Source of the DNA: Rhynchonema sp. JSB1_4
Taxonomy: Eukaryota > Nematoda > Chromadorea > Monhysterida > Xyalidae
DNA length: 64,000 nucleotides
Assembly (NCBI GenBank): GCA_030248065.1
Contig: JASAMV010003913.1
Span: 62,001 to 126,000, forward strand
Direction: 5' to 3'
The position numbers and the translations under genes are program-made. Shown piece after piece: positions 1 through 11,200 of the stretch (its first letter is position 1; every line of letters starts with the position of its first letter). The notes under the pieces are model-generated. The model saw only the letters and a program-made list of their open reading frames with translations. It had not been told where the DNA came from and ran no database searches.

Positions 1-168
1 TAAATGATAAAAGCATAGTTACAAGATCGGGTGGGAAAACTACAGAAATAAAAAAATAGTTGCAACCTGGTTATGACAAAACCACAGGAAGCAGATACTA
101 CGAAACGCGCCGGAAGCGCTAAATATCACGGACATCAAGACAGGTCACATGACGTGTTAAAGCTGCTG
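1..168. repeat. Interspersed repeat, partial copy
   Basis: This segment is homologous, in inverted orientation, to 31343-31505. Shared landmarks are a run reading AAAAAAATAGTTGCAAC, a GATCGGGTGGG block, and CACGGACATCA near its right side. It continues off the left edge of the window, so its full length is unknown. I do not recognise the family. Confidence 0.6.
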
Positions 169-236
169 GTCAACAACCCATCGACCTCGCTTAATCTTGG
201 GGGCAGTGCACATTAAGAAAGGTGGGATATCGTGTT

Positions 237-1141
237 ACTCGACTCTGACTTGGAGAGTCGATTCGTTGCTTCCTGATGTTTCACGGCCAGGTTGAAGTTC
301 GCCCCTTAGTGAAAAAATGCAAAAGTTATGCCGGCTTCCCGTGGAAAGCACAATTCACGGCGACGTTTAAGAATTTCAGAATATCAAACACAAACATTTA
401 TTTCATCGGTATGATATACGGCTTTGCAGGAAACAGCTTGCATCCTAAATGAGAAAACATTTAGTTTTTTTGGTCACCGTTTTCTTCGCCGATAATTTTA
501 AGCATCTGCGATTGACCAGTAAATGTGTTGATCGGACACAAAAATCCTCTAATTACTGTGTACATAACCTGTGCTTTTGAGTTCTCTGCACCAAACACAG
601 CTAATACAATATTTCGGACAACATGCGCAAGTCGGTCATTATCAGCGCGCGCGCTCAAAAACAACGTGCAGATTCGAGCACACAAAAATGTTTTGTCTTT
701 TTTGGGGTCGCGCACGCCCATAATGACCGACTTGCGCATGTTGTCCGAATTATTGCGTTAGCTGTATTTGGTGCAAAGAACTCAAAAGTACAGGTTATGT
801 ACACAATAATTAGAGGATTTTTGTGTCCGATCAACACATTTGCTGGTCAATCGCAGATGCTTAAAATTATCGGCGAAGAAAACGGTGACCAAAAAACACC
901 AGGTTTTTGGAACTAAACGTCTTCTCCTTCAGGATACAAGCTGTTTCCTGCAAAGCTGTATATCATACTGATGAAACAAACGTTGGTGCTTGATATTCTG
1001 AAATTATTAAACGTTGCCGCGAATTGTCCTTTCCACGGAAACCCGGGAAAATTTTTGCATTTTTTCACTGAGGGGCAAACTTCAACCCGGCCGTGAAACA
1101 TCAGGAAGCAACCAATCGACTCCCCAAGTCAGGGTCGAGAA
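237..1141. repeat. Giant inverted repeat (about 0.4-kb arms, short spacer)
   Basis: The left arm (about 237-643) is the reverse complement of the right arm (about 718-1141), with scattered substitutions and small indels. The spacer is only about 75 bp and begins with an alternating GC run. The outer ends pair over the whole distance (left end near CTCGACTCTGACTTGG, right end its inverse). Both arms keep matching open frames of 60-95 codons in mirror orientation, so the sequence may once have been coding; no family is recognised. It lies just upstream of the visible ZYG11-like exons. It could be a fold-back transposon or a hairpin-RNA locus. Confidence 0.75.
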
Positions 1142-1549
1142 CACGAAAAAAAAAATTAACAGAAAACTGCCAACTTTGGAGTAATGGTCTCCTCGTCGAC
1201 GTCAAACGGCAACGCCGCGTTCGGAGGGATGCACAGTTCATCCGTCCATATTATCAACAGTCCAGAACAGGCGGTCTGTTGTTTGCTGAGTGTCCGTCCA
1301 TTCCGTGTGCCACCAAATTAGCGACGTGGCTGGCGCTCCCAGTCAGACGTGAATGCGTATCGAACGAGACATCGCCATATCGCCATCCCGTTGACCGCAT
1401 CCGGACGCGGTGGTTGGTTGTGCCCGGTGCCCGTAATACAAACAAACTGGTATGGTTGTGGTTCACTGTGGACGATTCCACAGGGCATAAAGACACTTAG
1501 TAAGACAGAAATTTTTTCACACCGAGCTCGCAACTGCGTATCGTTCCAG

Positions 1550-4500
1550 GTGACCGGTGACGCCAACGAGACTCAAGTAGTGCTGTCGCTGACCACGTAC
1601 ATGGACCGACGTGGTCTGCTACAACATGTGCTCAATGAGGTCTATCAGCTGTACAGGTTTGGCGCCAACCAGAAGCTCTACAGCACCGCGCTGCACGCTA
1701 TATTGGAGGTTGGTCGGTGGTGCCTAGTTTCGTAGTCGGCTCCTTGTTTCGAGTCTGGGTCGTTCAGGCTTACATATTACACACGCCGACTTGTATCGTT
1801 GTGAATCGGCAAGCAGGTTCGTGTGTCCAGGCACCTGAGGCACCCATATTTAGCATCATTGTTCAACGATGTGTATGAATTTACCTTGTGTTCCGATCCG
1901 ATACGCAACAGTCGGTCTTAGTTTGTAACAAAGACACATGTGGAACGCAAGAACAGTTTGTTTTGTCTTACAGGCGATGCACGCCCATTTGGAGGACGGA
2001 TCGCTGCAGATTGCTGCCAGCGCCAGTTTGTTCTACATTATTCGACAGGTGGAAATGACGGCGAGCACAAAACGAAGTGTCATTCAATCACTGTTGTCGG
2101 GTAAGGTAGAATTACTGTTGTCAGTGTAGTTCCTGGTCCGGAGGGGGAGATAGCGGACCCTCCGTTTTTTTCGGAGGGGGAGATAGTGTACCCCCGAAGG
2201 GGGAAGGGGGGGAAGACCCAAATTCGGGAAAAAGTCACTTTTTGAGGTAGAAAATTTGACCTATTTTTGCCCCTTTTTGGAAAAAACTTCATAAAAAGGG
2301 TATTTTGGCGACTTTTGAGAACATTGACCTGAAAATCACACATGTTAGGCCTAAAAATGCCCATTTTGGGCCTAAAAATGGCCATTTTAGGCAAAAATTG
2401 GGGGAGATAATAGTGTACCCGGAGGGGGAGATGGGTGGATAGTGTATCACCCGAGGGGGAGATAGCGTACCCGAGGGGGGACCCCCCTCCCCCCAGGAAC
2501 TACACTGACTGTTGTTGATTTGGTGTGAATTTCGGCATCAAGTGCTACCCCCTGAAGTTGTTTGGTATTTTTGCTTCCGAATGGCCGTCAAATGGCCGAC
2601 GTCTGTCTCAGTACCAAGATCCACCCGGTCCCTACAATTGGCGACTTCGGATAGTCCACTCACGCACGACCCATAGTGCCATGTAGCTCATTCAGGCCTG
2701 CTTGAATTGCCGACCAACAGTTGAACTAGTCGACCACTAAACGATAAGCCAAACTGGCGGTACTAATTTGGCCGACAAGGTAACGATTGCAGGAACATTC
2801 AAACTTGTTTGTGACAACGTCAGGTATGGAACATCACATGCACGATCAAGTGATGGTGCGCAACTGTTGTCTGTCGCTGTGCAACTTCGAGATACCGACC
2901 GAGCTGAAACTGTTCGATTACGAACGAGCGGCTCGGCTGCTGGTGCGTGCGCTCGAACAACACACTGGTTGGTGGTCATTGATTGGTCTGGTCGCAGTGA
3001 TTGAAAATGCTCAGTGCACTACCGTTGCCGAAATCAATGATTGTGAGCTGCCACAACACCCTTCTGACAGTTTAGCGGAGTGACACAAACGCCTTTTCCA
3101 TTGTTGGCGTCAGAGATTTCACCTTTCATGTTCCATGGCACCTAAACTTCAAAAATAGCAGATGTGCACCTGTTTCAGCTGACGTGATGACCCAACGCAT
3201 AGCTGTGTTTCTGCTGAATGCGATGGCCTGTCACGTGAATGGCGAACAGAAGGTGCTCGTTGGCAACATGCATGCCATTGAGGTACGGTCCGACTCAGAC
3301 GTTGCAATCATGCAACGTAACAAATTGTTATCTTTCGTTTCTCCTGTTTTCGGGCAATTATCCCCATTGCTTAATTTGATTTCTCTCGATAACTTTAAGT
3401 TTCGTAGTTAGTCCACCCACGGTATCTGTTTACGTTCCGCTGTATGGCTGAAAAATAGTTTACGAGTCTTCCAGAGTTTCAGGTTGTGCTGGAACAGATT
3501 GAACGAAAACACAACCATAACGTATGCGACGACGTGATGGAAGTGGGGTGGAGCTTCCTGTGGAACATCACAGGTGCGGTTGGCTAGGTTTGGTATCCAC
3601 GCTGTATGTGGTCGAGCGGTCCAAAGATTAGCATAGTCCTTTTTGGTATGAAGGATGTGGTGCATGACATGACAATCACATTACACCACAGCTACATTCC
3701 ATTGGACGGGCTCCATTCTAAGGCGACTTGTCTTGCAGATGAGACGCCAACGAATTGTGCTCGATTCCTGACCAACGGCGGCTTGGAGTTGTTCCTCAAA
3801 TGCTACCAGGTTTGACGGTGGTCGAATATTATTGCTCACTCAAGAATGTTGTGAATAAAATTCAAGCCACGCGTTCGAGCAGTTTTTGGCCAGCGAAATT
3901 GTACTTGATTAAACAAACCGAAATTCCATCATGCAGACACCAGTACAACAGCCTCTCTTACTTTTAGTCGTTCCCATGGAAGAAAAAGTTGTGTCGCAAT
4001 ATGACCGGCCTAATGGTGGGTGTTTTATGTGCAATACTGCTGGTTGCAGAGGACAGATCAGTCTATTTTGTTGCATGTTTATTGATGTCGTGCTTGTTTA
4101 TCTTTTTTGGTGCTTCTTTCCGTGTCTGATTTTGTTTTGAGCGTGTCCCCAAGTATGATAATGTTGCACGTTTCACTCACACATCAGGCCGGTCATGGAG
4201 CGCGCTACTGATTGTCAAGCACTTGTCTGGACTTTGTGGGAATCACAACAAATTTATTGAACTGTCATCTATTGAATGTACATAATTGCAGCGTTTTCCC
4301 AACGAACAACAAAACGTGCGCAATATGATGGGCCTGATTGTGAGTGGATCATGCTTGATGCATAACCAGTCGCTTCTGCTGCGCAACATTCACACCTGAA
4401 TATGTTTAATAATTTCAGGGCAACATTGCCGAAGTGCAGGAGCTGCGCGAACAACTGATGAAATATGAATACATAAAGATTTTCTGGTCAGTTTCGGTTG

Positions 4501-6133
4501 TGCATTTAGGCTCTGTTTTTTTGAATAAATCTAGCCGAAATGCTTGCGATATTTTGTGCAATAATAATTACAACGCTTATGACAAAAAACTACGACGCTG
4601 CAACCAATCATTTTAGTGCATTGTTGGACAACATGTCTGACGGTATCGAGATCAGCTACAACAGTGCTGGTGTGTTGGCACATGTGCTCAGTGATGGACC
4701 GAAGGCTTGGACTATCACCGAACCGAGCAGACAGGCAGTGCAGGATTTGGTCATTCAGGTTAGACAAGATGTGGTGGTTGGTGTGTCATTCACGGCGGAC
4801 AGATTATCAAATTTGTGTGATCTTCATATTTTCCGTCGTGCAGCCAACAGCAGGGTAAAACGTTGCTTCTTCAACAGCGCAAGCATGAAATCGAAATTTA
4901 GGAAAATTGATTTTGGTAAATCAAATGATACGGCGAACGGATACTAACCCTGTTTTGTCGAACCTAGCACAGCACATTAGCTGGTGGCCGGGAAATCAAG
5001 AAGACCACTTTGAGCAACAAAGAAAGGGCAGAGCCAAAATCGAGGGTCTCAAGAGCAAAGGTCTTACAGTATTTTGCCCCAATTGCTTAGACTGATTTTG
5101 GCATCAGGTTTATGCTTACACTTAGGTTTAGTTTTGTGCTTGAGCTTAGTTCTGGGGTTAGGCTGTATTCGTTTTTAAACTCTGACCTTTTGGCCCCTGC
5201 TCCTTTTCACTTGCTCAAAGTGGTCTTGTTCAAATGTGCTTTGCTCAATTGCCCGTGCGCTCATTAGTTCAATCAATTTCAGGCCACCGAGAAATGGGAG
5301 ATCGACTCTAATCGATTCATCAATTATCGATCGTTCGGTCCGATCCTGCGTCTGTTGCTCGTGCCCGACTCACCTGCGAGTCAACGATGGGCAATTTGGG
5401 CACTCGCCAATCTCACAACCACTGACAGTACGTCCGCTACCATTTGCCCGCCGATCGATTAGGTTGTAACTCCTCGGTCGCATCGACCCTGACTTGGTCA
5501 TGTGACTTGGGGACGACGATAATTTTGTGATTGACTGGTGCAACTTTTTAGCTTGTACACTTTAAAATTAGTCGCATCAGTGATCTTTAGGTGTCCTGCT
5601 GAATACAACTAAGGCATGTGACTCGTGACCTAAGCCAACCCGATGCGATCAGCAACAGACGCATGATTTGAGTTATGTTTTCACAAATGAACACAGAATG
5701 ATCTGCTGTTCCCAATTCAGGCAAGAAATACTGCGAATATATTGAGAATGAAGGCGGCATGGAATTGTTGGACAAACTGATGCAGGACGACACGATCGGC
5801 GAGCGTATGAAACATTTAGCCGAAATTGTGCTCACCAATGTCGCCAAATGGTTGGTGCTCGACCAAGTTGGTATTTGGAAAGTGAAAAATGGCACCGGGG
5901 GTTTTTCCTGTGGCACCTGAAATTTAGGCATTTGTGTGGTTTTGGCTCTGATTTGAGTGGTAAAGTGCACTTCTGGCTCCATAACAAAAAATTATGGTGG
6001 CCGCGGCATTTTTTGAAATAAAGGCTCAAGTGTGATACCAGCCTGACGGTGTGCAGAACATCATTGTTGCAGGCGCGATGAACGAGAGAAGATGCTGCGT
6101 GGTGAATTGGCCAGCAGCGAACAGTCAGAATGA
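1550..6133 (+). CDS. ZYG11/ZER1-like CUL2 substrate receptor (C-terminal part)
   Basis: Twelve exons fit one frame: 1550-1708, 1974-2100, 2824-2967, 3179-3282, 3483-3573, 3739-3809, 4292-4339, 4419-4486, 4617-4758, 5283-5427, 5721-5850, 6073-6133 (stop 6131-6133). They encode 429 residues. The protein matches the armadillo-like C-terminal half of the ZYG11/ZER1 family: LFLKCYQ, GLIGNIAEVQELR, ISYNSAGVLAHVLSDGPKAW, NYRSFGPILRLL and KYCEYIENEGGMELL are hallmark blocks. Family members are substrate adaptors of cullin-2 E3 ligases, and ZYG11B and ZER1 read N-terminal glycine degrons with this repeat region. The N-terminal half (VHL box, leucine-rich repeats) is not visible, so the 5' exons lie left of the window or in the unassigned stretch before 1550. 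The intron after 2100 carries a MITE. ZER1 versus ZYG11 assignment is uncertain. Two donors in this gene are GTTGGT-type, as in other genes here. Confidence 0.9.
2122..2507. mobile_element. hAT-type MITE, CAGTGTAGTTCCTGG family
   Basis: Terminal inverted repeats CAGTGTAGTTCCTGG / CCAGGAACTACACTG bound a 386-bp element. A perfect 8-bp target duplication, ACTGTTGT, lies at 2114-2121 and 2508-2515. Near the ends the word GGAGGGGGAGATAGTGTACC recurs with small changes; the core is A/T-rich with TTTTAGGCCTAAAA-like palindromes. It sits 21 bp past the donor of a ZYG11-like exon. No coding capacity. Confidence 0.92.
5106..5160 (+). repeat. Degenerate period-6 array close to TTAGGC
   Basis: About ten hexamers in register (for example AGGTTT, ATGCTT, AGGTTT, GAGCTT, AGGCTG) drift around the consensus AGGCTT, a permutation of the nematode telomere unit TTAGGC. 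It lies in an intron of the ZYG11-like gene. It may be an old interstitial telomeric insertion or chance low complexity. Confidence 0.4.
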
Positions 6134-7815
6134 ACTGATGTGCATTTTTACGACTATGTTGTTTTTGTGGCCTTTGTACATTTTACGCATTTTTGAAAGC
6201 CCATGTTATAATTCGGCGTTGCACTCGGAAATTATGCATCCTTTTGACTGTGCAGTTACTGTTATTTTATAATGCAACATAACTAACAAATGCTATGAAA
6301 TGGCGTGTTCACGTAAATAACGAACTTGAAATTGTTCATCGGTGATATTTCTTGCTTTGTCTGTCGTGCGAATGTTGTTTGGAAAACTTTGGTCCGCGCC
6401 GCCCTTTGCAGTGTGTTGTCAATTTTGGATTTGCATTTGCGAATCACGGAACCCAGCGCAGCCATGCAGATACCATCAAACTCAAAGATATCAACTTGAT
6501 TGTTGCTTTTATAGGGTTCACTTGTGTGCAAACTTTTGTGCTTGTATTTATCTATCGGTGTGAAAATTGCAGTGAGGTTCATTTGAATCCATTGTCATGA
6601 AGCTGCTTGTCATACTTCTTTCTTAGCATGTCATCCATGTGGCTTTTATCAGCGTTTTTTCACAGAATTATCAAAAATACCTATACGTGAAATATTTAGG
6701 ATTACAGACGTTTAGTGCTGCACAACACTTTGTCAGATATTGAACCTCTTTCTGTGCGTGTGCGTTTCAAAATATATCATACAAAATAAAAATATTGAAA
6801 ATCGCGAAAGTCGTTACGGACCACCGACACAACGTCGAATCTCAATGATTTATGAATAAATGAAACAGGGCAATTTGTGGGACAGCGAAAAAAGAAAACT
6901 GACACCGAATACAACCGTGAATAAACCCCAAACAAAAATCCTAAAACGAAAACCGAAGTAGCATTCAAGTAATCATCACAAATAAACATTATTCCCAGTG
7001 ATATAGTTTGTATAACAAAAGGGAAAAGTACACTCGATCTTCATGGTATGTAATGTATTCATACCGCAATAATTGGCGATAACAGGCTGCCAAAGTATTA
7101 TTTTCACAAGAAATATCACAGATAGTAACAGACACACACACAGACCACCAGCTCGTGTCACGTTTATATTGAATGGTATGGCCAATCAACGAAACACACA
7201 ATCAACAGGTAACAGATACGATCACCGCGTCTCATACACATTTTTTGGATTTGAATGAAAGAACAACACTGTCAAAGCAAACAGAACGAAGCATATGTAA
7301 ACGCATGGTACCGCGGTATCCAAACTTCCATCCCTTCTCTTTTCAGTCAGTTCAATCGTCATCACTTTTCAGGGGGCAAAGCGCAATAGTCGATCCATCA
7401 CTTCGAAGTCACGCGTATTGAGCTGTCAATATTGGCACTCTTGCCCCCTATATCTGTCTATCTAAACGCATGATCAAACTCAGAAACAGCAAGCAATGTC
7501 AGGGTGGGCAAAAAAAACGCGTTTTTTTTAAAAAAATTTTAAAAAACCTTTTTTTTTTTTTCCCTTTTTTTTTCTTCCCCCCCCCACCCCCCCCAAAAAA
7601 AAAAAAACAGCAATGTACTTGTTAATAAATATGTAATAGGCAATCAATTTCAAAACTACATATTGATGTTTTTAGACCAAAAGCGTGGAGCGACTCCAAA
7701 TCCTTAAAGACCAAAACACCGGCAGTAGCCAGCACGCAATCTCTGGCACCAAGCAGAGCAGAAAGATAGCCTAACTCAACCAGCCTTGCTTTGAAACGTA
7801 CATGAAGGTCTAAAT
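6134..7815. other. Intergenic region after the ZYG11-like gene
   Basis: No exon with family similarity was found on either strand. The sequence is A/T-rich, with long homopolymer runs at about 7510-7610 that begin with CAGGGTGGGCAAAAAA, resembling one end of the CAGGGTTGGGC hAT family. It presumably contains the 3' UTR of the upstream gene and the 3' flank of VMP1. Confidence 0.5.
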
Positions 7816-8092
7816 TTTCGAAAGCGCAACCGCCCCCGGGGATGGTTGCGCAACCGCCACCAGAAACGATGATGACTACTTCCAGCTAGCTGACCTCAAT
7901 TGTTTGTGTGTACGAACACGTGAACAGTAGGTTTAAACACGTGTTGAGCAGCGTTACTGTTCGCGTAGTATACACACAAACAATTAAGAATTGAGGTCAG
8001 CTAGCTGGGATGCTGGAAGTTGTCATCATCGTTTCTGGTGGCGGGTGCGCAACCACCACCACCGGGGGTGGATGCGCTTTAGAGATTTTGGG
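7816..8092. repeat. Fold-back element
   Basis: Two arms of about 95 bp pair: the left arm runs from GAAAGCGCAACC through GAAACGATGATGAC and TCAATTGTTTGTGTGTA, and the right arm is its inverse with small indels. The loop contains AACACGTG motifs on both sides. No clean target duplication is seen. Related pieces occur near 25370-25430. Confidence 0.65.
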
Positions 8093-8294
8093 CCATTGTA
8101 ATGATAAAAAACGCATCTCTTGTTTGATTATGGATTGAATTTACGGTACCGCAAACCGAGTGCGTATGTGCAAATGTTAGTCAAGCTTCAGCAACCCAGC
8201 AAGGTTACGCAGTCAGTATGCAGTTGGTTAGACGGTAAACATAGCATAGAATGAATCAGGTGTGGTTATGGATCAAAACAGCCGTTTAGTTTCT

Positions 8295-11200
8295 TCAGCG
8301 AGCACCAACTTTCATCTTTTGTTGCTGCCATTTACGTTTGTGATAGGCCTGCGCGAGCGAGTTGACGATGGACAAGATAAAGTAGAAGATCATTGCAGCA
8401 ACCAGATAACCGAACATGTCTTGTAGCCACGAAGATCGCTGCAAATTGCAGGTCATGGAATGTTTGCAACAGTAGAACCAAAAATTTAGCTTCGAATTAT
8501 ATTCCACTAACAATTGGCAGCGCATCGGTGGGCTTGCGATGCAGATTCATTTTTTGTTTGCGCAAAAACTCCTCGAACGGACCGCCGAGCATCTTGCCGA
8601 AAACGGGAATTTGGCTGAAATCATGTACATACTTATTTATCGTATTTGTAGTTAAACAATTCTTCAACGCCAAATTGAATCGAGTTGAGTGGCTGGATGA
8701 GAACGCTGCACCGACCTCATCAATTTCACACATTGCTCAACGTGATGTTCGCTGAACGCAACGATCACAAACAATTTCTGAAAACAACAAATGCAGATTT
8801 TAATTCCCCCTGTTGTTTGCCTGTTGCCGCGCAGCACACGGAAACGGAAGTCGAAAATTGAGTGCACGCACAGACCTGGATATGCATTTTGATCACAGCC
8901 TTTCCCATGAGCGTCGCACCAAAAAACGTCCAGAACGGGACTAGAAAATGGCCGCAAGTGATGCCGGCCAGGTCGAATATGGGATTGGGAATCTGTGTGT
9001 GATCGACAATACGCGAATAATATCCTGCATTTTCTTGTCTACGGAATCGCGATTCTGCGAAAAAAGACCAAACTTACGGAGGCACAAAGCAGAATGCCGA
9101 AGAATCCGACACGTTCGACTAGTTTTTCGACAAAGGTTTTGGCGCGATCCGACCAAGACTGAAACAATACCGAATGTTGGAAGCAGCCGTTTTGTACGCT
9201 GAATTACGACTAAGCGAATACCTGCTGCTGTTTGATTCCTTTGTTTTCGTAGAGTTCCCGGTCACGAAGGAATTGGACGAACTCACGATATTCGGGGTCA
9301 TCCGATTCGACGCCAGACAGACGTGCTGAAAAAACGCGAAACACGTTGTTTGCGCGGTTTGCTCATGGGTTTTGTGACCAAAGAAAAACAGTAATTTGGT
9401 TGACATAAGTAAAAGATTGCGTTCGAAACGCAAAAGAAACAACGAGACAGACCGGCCCTGGCCATGAAGTAGGGCGGCAGCTCTCCGAGTGCAGTGCCAG
9501 CGCCCCACATGAACGCCTCGAGTCGCACTTTGGACATGATTGCCCACAGAGACACCATCGCTGCACCGAACATTGACGTTGAGCCGTTAGTGACATCGTG
9601 ATGATCGTATGGACATACAATTCTGCAAATTGTTGCCATTCAATACTTCGGACACATTTAAATTTGTCTCATAAATTACACCTGTGTGTGTGATGGGATG
9701 CAAACAGAACAAACTAACTGGTCAGGATATGGAGGTTCGGGGAATGCTAGCGAATCACATTCGTACGCCGCCAGCGTGACGGACGCAATGTGCGGACCCT
9801 GAACATGAATTGCAACAGAGTTTTCTCTCACGAAAGATGACGCCATCCGTGAGGAATACAATTGATCAACAAAAACTACCAACCAAGTACAGCAAGAATG
9901 TGTGTAGACCAGTGCCGAGGCCGATTGACGACAGTATGCCAAGACCGAGCCAGTATAAACACCACAGCAATTTCTTCTCAAAGTAACCGATGAACTAAAA
10001 TGCATGAAATTGACGTTTATGAGCTCGGCAACCCGGCTAGTCGTTAGCTAACTTTTTGATGAGGGCCAGCCGAAGTGTATGTGGCATAACCAAGCACAGA
10101 CATTAGAACCAACGCGATAAGTATTCGCTTGTGAGACCAGAGCCTGCAATTGTATTGCTGTGCTGTGCTTGTACGTATGAGTTGACTTTCAAAACATTTT
10201 CATCGACCGTTGCTCACCATAGCAGCCATTCCTTGCACTCCAACACCAATTCAGCAGCAAAATAGCTCAATGTCGTCAACGGTTGACGCCAGATGACGAT
10301 CGTCTGTCGGTCCAACAGGTTCAACGTCGCCACGCTCGGTGACGGACGAATCGAGACGTTGTTCGGCGTGTGACCGTTGCTCTGCAATGATAAATTGACA
10401 ATCGAATGAAATCCGTGCGAACGACGACCGTGAGTGAATTCAATCTCAGCTTGCGGAATGACCCCCTTCCCTTCCCCCTAAGAACTAGACTGCTTCACGG
10501 ACTCATGTATCTATCGTATACTTGCGGGCCGGAAAAAAACCGTTTTTTTCCGAGACCCGGAAAAATACGTTTTTATTTTTCCGAAAATTTTTCCAAGTGG
10601 CAACTTTTGGAAAAAAACCGTTTTTTTCCAAAAATTTCCGAAATATTTTCAAAGGTTGCGAAAGGATGCTATCAAAACCAATGTAAATCGGTACTAAACA
10701 GTTCAAAATGAGCACTTTTTAATCTCCAAGTGCATTCTTGGCCTGTTTCAAGCCATTTCCCGACGAAATTTTCTCGAAAATAGGCGTTTTTGGACCATGG
10801 GTATCCTTAAGTACTGGAAAAATATTTGGAAAAAAACCGTTTTTTTCCAAAAATATATTTTGCGGAAAAATACGCAAGTATAATCTATTGCAAACAACTT
10901 CTGGGGCTCCATCTCTTCTGGGGTCCATCTATCTATCGTCAACAACAACCGACCTCAAAACAGGGTTTATTTTTCAAAATGGGTTAGTAGCAAGAAGCTG
11001 GTGAAATTAAAAATTTAGTAGCTTTTTTGCCGCAGCAGCTTTTAGGCTACTAAATTTGAAAATTTACTAGCTTTTCAAAAAATTTAGTAGCTAAAAAGCT
11101 ACTAAATTTGGTTAAAAAAATCCATGCCTCAAAATCTGTATTTTAGACTCAAAACGCGCGCTACGCGCTAATTTAGTACATCTGAGTACATTTTCATCAA

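Noticed and set aside
1093..1500. Long open frame on the plus strand before the ZYG11-like exons
   Set aside because: No similarity to the family and no splice sites that join it in frame to the exon at 1550; it overlaps the end of the inverted repeat.
8670..8716. Extension of VMP1 exon 9 to a donor at 8669
   Set aside because: It leaves one base and breaks frame with the next exon; the donor at 8715 restores the family sequence.
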